Of a stretch of 64,000 bases of DNA, positions 26,304-33,801 are shown piece by piece. Where the stretch lies: positions 1 to 64,000 of the forward strand of contig DFUT01000036.1 in the NCBI GenBank assembly GCA_002381125.1, read 5' to 3'. Below the pieces are notes generated by a model. It worked only from the letters and a program-made list of their open reading frames with translations, was not told the origin of the DNA and made no database searches. This DNA is from Bacteroidales bacterium UBA4179 (lineage in GTDB: Bacteria > Bacteroidota > Bacteroidia > Bacteroidales > Dysgonomonadaceae). A program made the position numbers and the translations under genes. How positions within the stretch are numbered: position 1 is the stretch's first letter; each line of letters starts with the position of its first letter.

Positions 26304-26918
26304 TCATTTAATTTTGAAATCGAGCAATTTTTCGTTTTCAATATACCCCTCGAGGTGATCGTTTATAGCAACCGGCCCTATTCCTGCAGGTGTGCCCGTG
26401 AAGATAAGATCGCCTATTTTTAGTGTAAAAAACTTGCTGATATACGAAATGATTTTGTCTACAGAGAAGATCATTTCGGCTGTATTTCCTTTTTGAACCG
26501 TTTTGCCGTTGATGTCGAGGTGAAAATCGATGTTTTGCATATGAGAAAATTTATTTTTCGAGATGAAGTTGCCTACGGGAGCCGAATTATCAAAGCTTTT
26601 GGCTATTTCCCAGGGCAATCCCTGTTGTTTTAACCGATGTTGAAGGTCTCGCGCCGTAAAATCGATACCCACCGTAATTTCATTGTAATAACGGTGCGCA
26701 AATCGTTCCGCAATGTTTTTCCCCAGTCGGTCGATTTTTATGACGATTTCGGTTTCGTAATGAATTTCGTTCGAAAAATCAGGCAGGAAAAAAGGTTTCC
26801 CATTTTTCAGCAAGGCGGTGTCGGGTTTCATGAAAATAACCGGTTCTTCGCTTACGAAAACAGATTTCATCTCCTCATTGTGAGAAGCGTAGTTAAGTCC
26901 TATGGCAAAAATCTTCAT
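26304..26918 (-). CDS. Fumarylacetoacetate hydrolase family protein
   Basis: This 204-residue protein belongs to the FAH family (FAHD1/YcgM type), whose members hydrolyse or decarboxylate acylpyruvates and oxaloacetate in the cytoplasm. It shows the start IGLNYASHNEEM, the metal-binding segment HYETEIVIKIDRLGKN (the glutamates), FTARDLQHRLKQQGLPW near residue 95, and the C-terminal GDLIFTGTPAGIGPV. The actual substrate cannot be told. It lies 12 bp downstream of rex and so may be under the same redox-responsive promoter. Confidence 0.85.
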   Translation of the reverse strand: MKIFAIGLNYASHNEEMKSVFVSEEPVIFMKPDTALLKNGKPFFLPDFSNEIHYETEIVIKIDRLGKNIAERFAHRYYNEITVGIDFTARDLQHRLKQQGLPWEIAKSFDNSAPVGNFISKNKFSHMQNIDFHLDINGKTVQKGNTAEMIFSVDKIISYISKFFTLKIGDLIFTGTPAGIGPVAINDHLEGYIENEKLLDFKIK

Positions 26919-26930
26919 GTTGCTTGAATT

Positions 26931-27581
26931 TTATTTGGGCAACTGTTTTAAACGATTGAACATAACGGCCAAATGAGCATATATCGATGTATTTTGGAGG
27001 ACAACGCCTTCAGGGACGCGGATGCGAAAAGGCGTAAAATTCCATATTCCGCGGACACCTCCTTCAATCAAATAATCGGCTGTTTGTTGCGCAATGTCTG
27101 CCGGCACTGTGAGTACACCGATTTCGGCTTTTATGGTTTTTCGGTTTCTCTCTATAAATTCATCGGCATGATAGACAGGGATATTGTTGATTTTGGTATT
27201 TACGATATCGTCTTTGATATCGAACCCTGCCAAAATTTTCAATCCATATTGTTCCAGCCCGGAGTCGGCCAGCAAGGCTGCACCTAGGCTCCCTACTCCG
27301 AATAAAACGGCTTTATGGCTGGAGCGGAATCCGAGAAATTCTTCCAGTACGTCAATGAGTTGATCAATTTCGTATCCTACTCGCGTTTTCCCCGAAATAT
27401 TTACATAAGAAAGGTCTTTTGCTATTTGAGTGGGAGATACATTGATTTTTTTTGCTATTTGAGTGGAAGATACGTACGATTCTCCTTGGTTTTTCAAGAG
27501 CTTGACATATGCAAGATACCACGGCAACCTGCGAAGGGCGGGTTCGGGAATATTTCGTTGATATGAGGAAGATTCAACCAT
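26931..27581 (-). CDS. rex: Redox-sensing transcriptional repressor Rex
   Basis: Rex senses the NADH/NAD ratio and represses fermentation and anaerobic respiration genes when NADH is low. The protein has an N-terminal winged helix (YVSSTQIAKKINVSPTQIAKDLSYV region, then GKTRVGYEID) and a Rossmann domain with the NAD-binding turn VLFGVGSLGAALL near residue 85. The C-terminal NTSIYAHLAVMFNRL helix is the domain-swapped segment. The ATG at 27581 is preferred over a TTG at 27605, giving 216 residues. An internal 24-bp near-perfect repeat encodes the two STQIAK/PTQIAK segments. It is divergent from the uracil-DNA glycosylase-like gene and leads the FAH gene. Confidence 0.94.
   Translation of the reverse strand: MVESSSYQRNIPEPALRRLPWYLAYVKLLKNQGESYVSSTQIAKKINVSPTQIAKDLSYVNISGKTRVGYEIDQLIDVLEEFLGFRSSHKAVLFGVGSLGAALLADSGLEQYGLKILAGFDIKDDIVNTKINNIPVYHADEFIERNRKTIKAEIGVLTVPADIAQQTADYLIEGGVRGIWNFTPFRIRVPEGVVLQNTSIYAHLAVMFNRLKQLPK
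27417..27473 (-). repeat. 24-bp direct repeat inside rex
   Basis: Copies at 27417-27440 and 27450-27473 agree at about 23 of 24 bases and are offset by 33 bp (11 codons, in frame). They encode the similar S/P-TQIAK segments of the winged helix. The near identity at DNA level is higher than the protein repeat requires. Confidence 0.6.
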
Positions 27582-27602
27582 AAGGTAATTGTCAAAGTTG
27601 TG

Positions 27603-27610
27603 CAAAGATA
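27603..27610 (-). promoter_or_regulatory. -7 promoter element of rex
   Basis: The minus strand reads TATCTTTG (followed by CA), a full match to TAnnTTTG, about 22 bp before the rex ATG. It is the mirror image of the element at 27656-27663. Confidence 0.5.
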
Positions 27611-27655
27611 TGTTTTTTTATGGATTTTAGATAAAAAACGACCACTCAAATTGGT

Positions 27656-27663
27656 TATCTTTG
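27656..27663 (+). promoter_or_regulatory. -7 promoter element of the uracil-DNA glycosylase-like gene
   Basis: TATCTTTG (followed by CA) lies 17 bp before the ATG at 27681 and matches TAnnTTTG. It supports that ATG rather than the upstream in-frame start at 27600. Confidence 0.5.
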
Positions 27664-27680
27664 CAGTGAGTAAAAAAATT

Positions 27681-28271
27681 ATGACAGATTTTCACAGAGA
27701 GATTCATCCGCTTGAACCGTTTTTGCCGGAAAAGTCCAAAGTGTTGATGTTGGGAAGCTTTCCTCCGCCAAAGGCAAAATGGGGAATGGATTTTTACTAT
27801 CCAAACTTCCGGAACGATATGTGGCGGATATTCGGGTTGGTTTTTTTCGACGACAAAGATCATTTTCTGACAATCGACGGAGAGGCATTCGACAAGGAAC
27901 GTATCGTTTCTTTTCTCGATAAAAAAGGAATTGCTCTATATGATGTGGCTTGTGAGATTGTTCGATTAAAAGGCAATGCGTCGGATAATTTTTTGGAAAT
28001 TGTTCGGCCCATCGATTTGCATGCAGTGTTGGAAAAGATTCCTTTGTGTCGGACGTTGGTGACAACCGGAGAAAAGGCAACCCGTACACTATGTTCGCTT
28101 TTGCCTACTCAAATTAAAAAACCTTCTATCGGGAGCTTCGAAAAAGTTAAGCTCAATGGGAAGATTTTTCGGTTCTACCGCATGCCTTCTTCATCAAGAG
28201 CTTATCCAAAACCTTTGTTGGAAAAAGCCGATATCTACAAACGTTTTTTCTTGGAGATAGGCTTACGTTAA
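27681..28271 (+). CDS. Uracil-DNA glycosylase family protein
   Basis: The roughly 196-residue protein belongs to the uracil-DNA glycosylase superfamily (Mug/UDG-like). The conserved active-site loop is LMLGSFPPPKAKWGMDFYYP (about residues 22-41), and the later TTGEKATRTL and RMPSSSRAYP segments match the region that intercalates into DNA. It probably removes uracil or mismatched thymine, but the superfamily has members with other roles. The start is MTDFHREIHPLEPFLP; an ORF extension to 27600 covers the promoter and is rejected. Its 3' end overlaps the 3' end of the next, convergent gene by 4 bp. Confidence 0.8.
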   Translation: MTDFHREIHPLEPFLPEKSKVLMLGSFPPPKAKWGMDFYYPNFRNDMWRIFGLVFFDDKDHFLTIDGEAFDKERIVSFLDKKGIALYDVACEIVRLKGNASDNFLEIVRPIDLHAVLEKIPLCRTLVTTGEKATRTLCSLLPTQIKKPSIGSFEKVKLNGKIFRFYRMPSSSRAYPKPLLEKADIYKRFFLEIGLR

Positions 28272-28693
28272 GGCTCTTCATAAAAAAATCCTTCCAATTT
28301 TTCATTTACGACGGGATATAACTTTATTGTTTCACTCTTTTTGAGATACCGGGACAATTTGTTGGAAACAATATCCTTATAATAAGGGGAATTGGTGTGT
28401 TTTTTGTGAGCTTGTGCATTTTCGTAACATTCGTACAGGAAAATTTTGTTGGGGTGCTCATCGCTTAATAAAATATCATAAGCAATGCAACCCTCTTCAT
28501 TTTCCAACGTTTGAATCTGCATTTCTTTCAGCAAAGCGAGTGCCGTCTCCATGTCTTTTTGATCCAATTCGAATTCCACAAAAAGGATCTCGCCCTTTTT
28601 GTCATTCAACATGGCTTGCGGAAAAGAGGGGGCAACATTTGTCAAGACAAAAGCAAAGACAATCAAGGCAATTTTAAAAATCTGTTTTTCCAT
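28268..28693 (-). CDS. Exported ABM-domain (YgiN-like) protein
   Basis: The 141-residue protein has a signal peptide (IFKIALIVFAFVLTNVAPSFPQA) followed by an antibiotic-biosynthesis-monooxygenase type ferredoxin-like domain. The domain is recognised by the pattern of strands and by ENEEGCIAYDILLSDEHPNKIFLYECYENAQAHKKHTNSPYY in short segments. Such domains usually act as cytoplasmic quinol or heme-related monooxygenases. The exported form is common in Bacteroidetes and its substrate is unknown. It converges on the uracil-DNA glycosylase-like gene with a 4-bp overlap, and lies 16 bp downstream of the DUF3108 gene. Confidence 0.72.
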   Translation of the reverse strand: MEKQIFKIALIVFAFVLTNVAPSFPQAMLNDKKGEILFVEFELDQKDMETALALLKEMQIQTLENEEGCIAYDILLSDEHPNKIFLYECYENAQAHKKHTNSPYYKDIVSNKLSRYLKKSETIKLYPVVNEKLEGFFYEEP

Positions 28694-28709
28694 AAAACTT
28701 GCTGTATTA

Positions 28710-29519
28710 TTAATTTATTGGATATCTAAGGCCGGAATAATCTTTGAGAACGCATCGCATAGTGCCGAATTTCAACCCTGTGTCTATAATGAGGGGCATC
28801 CGGTTAAGATCATCGGTAAGGGTGACCTTCATTGCTTCTTTTTGGTCGGCAAATACTTTATCGAGAATCATCAACGACAATTCAATTGCATCGTACGTTT
28901 TTCCGTCGTTCGTTTTTACTTTTGTTGTTCCAAGATAACGCAGATACATATCTACAATTTTTTTACCCGAAACAAACTGAATATGTGTATTTTCACCGGG
29001 TTGCATTTCTGAATAATCGAGATTCCGGGCATAATTAAGAACCGAAACATAATCATAGGTACATTTGTCGGTTGTTATGATCTCATCAAAGGAGAGTTTG
29101 CCTTTGCGATAGCGAATGGTCCGAATGGTAATTTTTCCGTTCTCATACGAAAACGATTGTCGCTCGCTTGAATATTCACCCCCCTCGGAAGCTCCTTTTG
29201 TGAAAAGAAGAGGTACCAGCTTCATATCGACATATCCTGTTAAGGTATCGTTAACGGGGAACATTTTGTCGGCGATACCTGTAGTGTTGGCTTGGAGTTG
29301 GGTTTTATAAACAGTTTTGCCGTTCAAATTGGTGGTGGTGGTGTTTAACGTCCCGATGCCGGCTTTTGCATTAATGACACCATACTTGAAATATAAATCG
29401 TAGGTAATTTTTTCTCCACTTTGAAAGGCTATATTTTCTTTTTCACATTGTGCGAAAATGTTTTGTACGAAAAAAGCAAATATCAAAAAGGGGAAAACGA
29501 ATATTAATTTTTGATCCAT
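28710..29519 (-). CDS. DUF3108 domain exported protein
   Basis: The 269-residue protein has a signal peptide (LIFVFPFLIFAFFVQNIFA) and the DUF3108 domain, recognisable by FQSGEKITYDLYFKYGVINAKAG near the N terminus and ending with a predicted beta-rich domain. Related proteins sit in the periplasm or outer membrane, and their role is not known. The chain has many strands and a conserved MPLIIDTGLKFGTMRC segment near the C terminus. It lies between the Ig-like lipoprotein gene (48 bp upstream) and the ABM-domain gene on the same strand, so these three envelope proteins may be one operon. Confidence 0.78.
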   Translation of the reverse strand: MDQKLIFVFPFLIFAFFVQNIFAQCEKENIAFQSGEKITYDLYFKYGVINAKAGIGTLNTTTTNLNGKTVYKTQLQANTTGIADKMFPVNDTLTGYVDMKLVPLLFTKGASEGGEYSSERQSFSYENGKITIRTIRYRKGKLSFDEIITTDKCTYDYVSVLNYARNLDYSEMQPGENTHIQFVSGKKIVDMYLRYLGTTKVKTNDGKTYDAIELSLMILDKVFADQKEAMKVTLTDDLNRMPLIIDTGLKFGTMRCVLKDYSGLRYPIN

Positions 29520-29566
29520 TATTTTGTTTTTTAAGTTCTTTATATGAGTTCATGTTTTCCCTTTCC

Positions 29567-31492
29567 CTAGAAAGGATTTTGAAGAAAAGGGTTTGTACTT
29601 CGGCTTGAAGAAGTACTTGTACGATCCGCTTCAGGATTTCTTCGTTTTTTTTCTTCCGGTTTATTCTTTGTTATTTCCAACGGTTTTTGTTGAGTAATGG
29701 GAACTTCGTTTATGTCCCACGATTCTTCGTGGTCGGTGTAAGCTCTAATCTCATAATATCTTGGATAGTAATATACTTCCTCAGGTTGTCGTTTTTCTTC
29801 GTAGTTTCCTGTTGTCCATTCACCATCTCCGTTTTCGTCGATAAATAAGCGGGCATAATATGTTCCCGGATGTAAATCCTGAAATTTAGCCTCATTTTTT
29901 TTGACTAGCGTTTTGCGAATAGGTTTATCGGATTTGTCCAAAAGTTCTACATAGACGTCTTTATTTTCAGGTAATCCGTACATCACAATCAACAAGTTCC
30001 CGTATTGTTCCAACGATTTAACCGAAAAGTTTTGATCTATTTTGTTGTTCCATAAGCCATAATAACTTTTGAAAGCGGCGGAATCTACCAAAAATCGGTA
30101 TTTCCCTCCCGGTTCCCATCGGGGACGAAGTTCGTATTTTCTTATGTTGAGAGTGTCTTTTATTATTTTGTAATTGACCGGTTCAAAAACGGAATCTTTT
30201 TCAATGAACAGTTTAACGTGTGTAGAATCGAAATTAATGATTGGTTGTTCAAATTCGAGCCGTATGGGTTGGTAAATTTCGTGATTACTTTGAATATTAT
30301 GTTGTAGGCTTAAAAATCGAATGATTTGTTCTTCTTTTTCCTTTTCTTTTGATGAAGTGGATTTTTTTTCTTTTGGCGGCCTGTACGTAAAATGGATCGT
30401 GTCGGTATAGAGGAAATTGCGATTCGCCGAATCGGTTCTTACGTAATTGATTTTCATCCTAATGGAGTCGGTTTTATAGATTAACGAGTCGGTAATCCAT
30501 AGGGTGATGGTATCGTTATACCGAGAAGTTTCTTTGATATACCAGTCGTCGTTTTCTACCGGCGGGTTAAGCAGCTTGAAAGTGGGGAGTGTTGTTGGTG
30601 CTGCAAAATAGAGCATCAGTTTATAGGGCTCGGGGCGTTCGTATTTTTGCAAATATTGTCGTTGAAAATCACTTAAAAACGAACGCAGTAAAACATTGTT
30701 GGGCAAAAATTGGGTATAGCTTACTGTTTTTATCGTGTCGATTTTGGTACTGTCGTCTTTATTGAAAATGGTATCTTGGCGTACAGCCGGTGCGGTTGAA
30801 GGGCTAATTACGGAATCTAAGAACGCAATGGTTTCCTGAGGATTGTCGTATTTGTAATCGCGATTAAGATCGTTAAGCGCATAGATTTTATATTTTCCCG
30901 GAGCCATCCCTCTTATAGTGAAGTTTCCGCGTGAATCTGTTCTTGAAATACGCTCAAAGGGTAGTTTTGTGAATGCAGAGTCGTGAAGGTTGGAATGAAT
31001 ACCCACATATATACCTTGTTCCGGTTCGAGATTCATGGCCGCAAGCACTTTTCCGGAGACAGCCAACGTATCGAGATTATCGCCTGTGGAAAAAGAGATG
31101 GAAAAATTCTCCAACGGATTCCCTTCGTTATTGTCCACAATGGCATCGGTAAAATCGATAGTATAAGTAGTGTTTGGCTGCAATTCGTCTTCTAACTTTA
31201 TAATGGCTTTTTTGCCGATAGCCTGGATGATCGGAAAATTTCTTTGAGGGGGAGTAATGATCACTTTCTCCATGGGTTTTTCGATTTTGATGTTTTCATC
31301 AAATTCGATCACAATGGTTTTGGTTTTTACGTTCAATGCATTGAAATTCGGTGTGGTTTTTTTTACTACCGGTGGAGTAACATCGTAATCGCCTCCGCTC
31401 GGTGAAGCTATATTGGCGCACGAGTGGAGAATAACGAGCGTTAACGCAATCAAAAAGAAAGCGCAAAGGAATGATAATAGTTTATTTTGCAT
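29567..31492 (-). CDS. Ig-like (Big_5) domain lipoprotein
   Basis: The roughly 641-residue protein starts with a lipoprotein signal (FLIALTLVILHSC, the Cys being the likely lipid anchor). It is followed by SPSGGDYDVTPPVVKKTTP and an SbsA-type Ig-like domain (KTIVIEFDENIKIEKPMEKVIITPP in parts, about residues 40-140). Then come repeated beta-sandwich regions, including a segment of carboxypeptidase-regulatory type (FTIRGMAPGKYKIYALND), and a proline-rich C-terminal tail. The ATG at 31492 gives the natural signal peptide; the upstream TTG at 31528 is unlikely. Such proteins are common on the Bacteroidetes surface and none has a settled function. Confidence 0.72.
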   Translation of the reverse strand: MQNKLLSFLCAFFLIALTLVILHSCANIASPSGGDYDVTPPVVKKTTPNFNALNVKTKTIVIEFDENIKIEKPMEKVIITPPQRNFPIIQAIGKKAIIKLEDELQPNTTYTIDFTDAIVDNNEGNPLENFSISFSTGDNLDTLAVSGKVLAAMNLEPEQGIYVGIHSNLHDSAFTKLPFERISRTDSRGNFTIRGMAPGKYKIYALNDLNRDYKYDNPQETIAFLDSVISPSTAPAVRQDTIFNKDDSTKIDTIKTVSYTQFLPNNVLLRSFLSDFQRQYLQKYERPEPYKLMLYFAAPTTLPTFKLLNPPVENDDWYIKETSRYNDTITLWITDSLIYKTDSIRMKINYVRTDSANRNFLYTDTIHFTYRPPKEKKSTSSKEKEKEEQIIRFLSLQHNIQSNHEIYQPIRLEFEQPIINFDSTHVKLFIEKDSVFEPVNYKIIKDTLNIRKYELRPRWEPGGKYRFLVDSAAFKSYYGLWNNKIDQNFSVKSLEQYGNLLIVMYGLPENKDVYVELLDKSDKPIRKTLVKKNEAKFQDLHPGTYYARLFIDENGDGEWTTGNYEEKRQPEEVYYYPRYYEIRAYTDHEESWDINEVPITQQKPLEITKNKPEEKKRRNPEADRTSTSSSRSTNPFLQNPF

Positions 31493-31591
31493 TTTTATCG
31501 GTTGACGAAAATATTCATTAATTGCCACAAAAATACAATGTTTATGAAAGTTTTAAGAACTTCAAAGCTGAAAAAATAGTAAAAAACGATT

Positions 31592-32866
31592 TTATTGCGA
31601 TAGAATGGTATGTCCAATTCGGCAAAACAAGCATTTTCGCCGGTCGCAATATGCTTTACGCAATTGAATGAGCGCTTGGGTGTCAAATGCATTTTGCGGG
31701 ATTATTCCTGCCGATTTAAAATCTCGAACAATCTTATTTTGTTCGGGCTTCACCGATTCTAAAATTTGGATGGCTCGGTCGCAATATTTTGGCATATCGT
31801 TCTTTTTTCCATAAGCAAAAAGAAGTGGAGCAACGGTATTGATGAGAATACCGTCCAATGAATTATTCCCAAGATATTTGGGAGTTTTTCTCGATTTTTT
31901 GCCAAATGTATAGTGTGTTTGCCAATATTCCGATGCATTCACACGAAAGAGTATGCGAATTTTTTGATAATCGTCTGTTTCAAGGATGGTCGAAAATAAT
32001 CTGCCGGAGTGTTGTACCACTGCTGCCAATTCGGCAATACGCAGTTGCGGAAATCCATGAGGACGGGTACGCAACGACTTGAATAATATATTGTCGAGAC
32101 TTTTTAGAGTGAACTTCTTTTTTAAGAAGTCGTATTCTTTTCGCAGAAAAATATAGTAATCGTCGGTAATGGTTTCATCCTCCAACATACCGGCCTGTCC
32201 AAAGAATAATGCTTCTACCTGAAACAGGTTATCGGCATGTTTGAGAATGTAATTATAGGGAAGGCTGAGAGCCAATCGTTCAAATTCATCGGAATTCAGC
32301 CCAAAACCAAAATTTCGAGACAACAATACATAAAATGTTTCGTCCCATGAATTGTTGAAACGGTCCAAATGTCGGAAAATATCGTTTGTTTTTCGTTCCA
32401 ATCGTTCTATGACCAATGCATCTAACCACCATCGCATCTCTCTGTTTGAAATAGTATGCAGCGATGTGAGGCAGGGTACATTTACATTGCTGAAAAGAAG
32501 AAATTCGGCATTATTGCGCAGCTTTTGTGAGACAGGGATACGTAGTTGAGGAATTTTTTGGCCTTTTTCGTTATAAATTTCTTCGTTAATGTTTTCCGCT
32601 ATGTGTAGGATAACGGAATTATACGCTTTATCGGTATGATGCAGGTGTTTTTTCCAGTCGCCGGAGGTGCGATGGATTTCAATGTTTCCCGCCCATAATT
32701 TGTTGCCGATTTTGATCTTTGCATTGAAAAAATCCGGTCCGGCATCGCTGTTGGAGATTCCGGGATCAATCACTTCTACGGGTTCGCCTTCTGTGGTGCG
32801 CAAATCGTTGTGGCGATACAGTTTGAATTTCCAGATGTAATGCAATAATTCTTCTTTATTTATCAT
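31592..32866 (-). CDS. DUF2851 family protein
   Basis: The 424-residue protein is a typical DUF2851 member from Bacteroidetes. The signature segments are LHYIWKFKLYRHNDLRTTEG, GNIEIHRTSGDWKKHLHH near residue 60, NWDETFYVLLSRNFGFG around residue 160 in related form, and a C-terminal CDRRKCLFCRIG that resembles a small metal-binding motif. No signal peptide is evident. The GNIEIH segment is reminiscent of nuclease-like folds, but no function is established. The gene is flanked by the Ig-like lipoprotein gene and gpmA, and transcribed leftward. Confidence 0.75.
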   Translation of the reverse strand: MINKEELLHYIWKFKLYRHNDLRTTEGEPVEVIDPGISNSDAGPDFFNAKIKIGNKLWAGNIEIHRTSGDWKKHLHHTDKAYNSVILHIAENINEEIYNEKGQKIPQLRIPVSQKLRNNAEFLLFSNVNVPCLTSLHTISNREMRWWLDALVIERLERKTNDIFRHLDRFNNSWDETFYVLLSRNFGFGLNSDEFERLALSLPYNYILKHADNLFQVEALFFGQAGMLEDETITDDYYIFLRKEYDFLKKKFTLKSLDNILFKSLRTRPHGFPQLRIAELAAVVQHSGRLFSTILETDDYQKIRILFRVNASEYWQTHYTFGKKSRKTPKYLGNNSLDGILINTVAPLLFAYGKKNDMPKYCDRAIQILESVKPEQNKIVRDFKSAGIIPQNAFDTQALIQLRKAYCDRRKCLFCRIGHTILSQ

Positions 32867-32971
32867 TGATGCCGGCGTTTACGTGTCCAAAATTAGAATT
32901 ATTTTATGGCATAACAAAAATACGGTGTTATTTTTATCCGATAAGTATGAGGCTATTTCGGTTTTTTTTCA

Positions 32972-32979
32972 TAGTTTTG
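32972..32979 (+). promoter_or_regulatory. -7 promoter element of gpmA
   Basis: TAGTTTTG matches TAnnTTTG and lies about 45 bp before the gpmA ATG. No good -33 TTTG is seen at 19-bp spacing. Confidence 0.4.
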
Positions 32980-33023
32980 TCTGGGATATTGCTAAATAAT
33001 CATCAATATAAAAATTACAAAAC

Positions 33024-33770
33024 ATGAAGAAAGTTGTTTTAGTTCGTCACGGCGAAAGCGTGTGGAATAAAGAAAATCGTTTTACGGGGTGGACCGATGT
33101 AGATCTTTCTGAAAAAGGGATACAAGAAGCGCAGGATGCCGGCAAGCTGTTACGGGAAGAAGGATATTTTTTTGAAAAAGCGTATACTTCGTATTTGAAA
33201 AGGGCCATTAAAACATTGAATATCATCCTTGATGTCATGGATTTGGATTGGATACCTGTTGATAAGACTTGGCGTCTGAACGAAAAACATTATGGTGCAT
33301 TGCAAGGATTGAACAAAGCAGAAATGGCCGTAAAGTATGGCGAAGAGCAGGTGCATATCTGGCGCAGGAGTTATGACGTCCCGCCCCCTCCACTAGCCAA
33401 AGATGATCCTCGTTCGCCTTTCATGGATAGGCGTTACAAAAGGGTTGATGAAAAAGATCTTCCGTTGACAGAATCACTAAAGGATACGGTAAATCGTATT
33501 CTCCCTTATTGGAATAATGTCATTTTACCTAGTCTTCGCGATTACAACGAAATAATTGTAGCAGCTCACGGCAACAGCCTACGCGGTATCGTGAAACACC
33601 TGAAAAATATTTCGGATGAAGATATTCCGCAATTGAATTTACCGACAGGTGTACCTTATGTGTTTGAATTTGACGATGACCTGAACGTGGTAAAGGATTA
33701 TTTCCTGGGTGATCCCGAAGTCATCAAAAAACTGATGGAGGCGGTTGCCAATCAAGGTAAAGCCAAGTAA
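33024..33770 (+). CDS. gpmA: 2,3-bisphosphoglycerate-dependent phosphoglycerate mutase
   Basis: GpmA interconverts 3- and 2-phosphoglycerate in glycolysis. The 248-residue protein carries the catalytic phosphohistidine motif LVRHGESVWN near residue 6, the ERHYG-type glutamate as NEKHYGALQGLNKAE near residue 90, and the second catalytic histidine in AAHGNSLRGIV near residue 185. Length and start fit the family. It is the last housekeeping gene before the PUL. Its terminator overlaps the 3' end of the convergent rhamnosidase fusion gene. Confidence 0.95.
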   Translation: MKKVVLVRHGESVWNKENRFTGWTDVDLSEKGIQEAQDAGKLLREEGYFFEKAYTSYLKRAIKTLNIILDVMDLDWIPVDKTWRLNEKHYGALQGLNKAEMAVKYGEEQVHIWRRSYDVPPPPLAKDDPRSPFMDRRYKRVDEKDLPLTESLKDTVNRILPYWNNVILPSLRDYNEIIVAAHGNSLRGIVKHLKNISDEDIPQLNLPTGVPYVFEFDDDLNVVKDYFLGDPEVIKKLMEAVANQGKAK

Positions 33771-33801
33771 CCTTTCTCTTTCGACTTATTAAGATATCAT
33801 T

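Noticed and set aside
26931..27581. Loss of the conserved arginine in the Rex recognition helix (IAKDL instead of VRKDL)
   Set aside because: As far as recalled, Bacteroidetes Rex proteins usually carry IAKDL, so it is probably a lineage feature rather than a defect.
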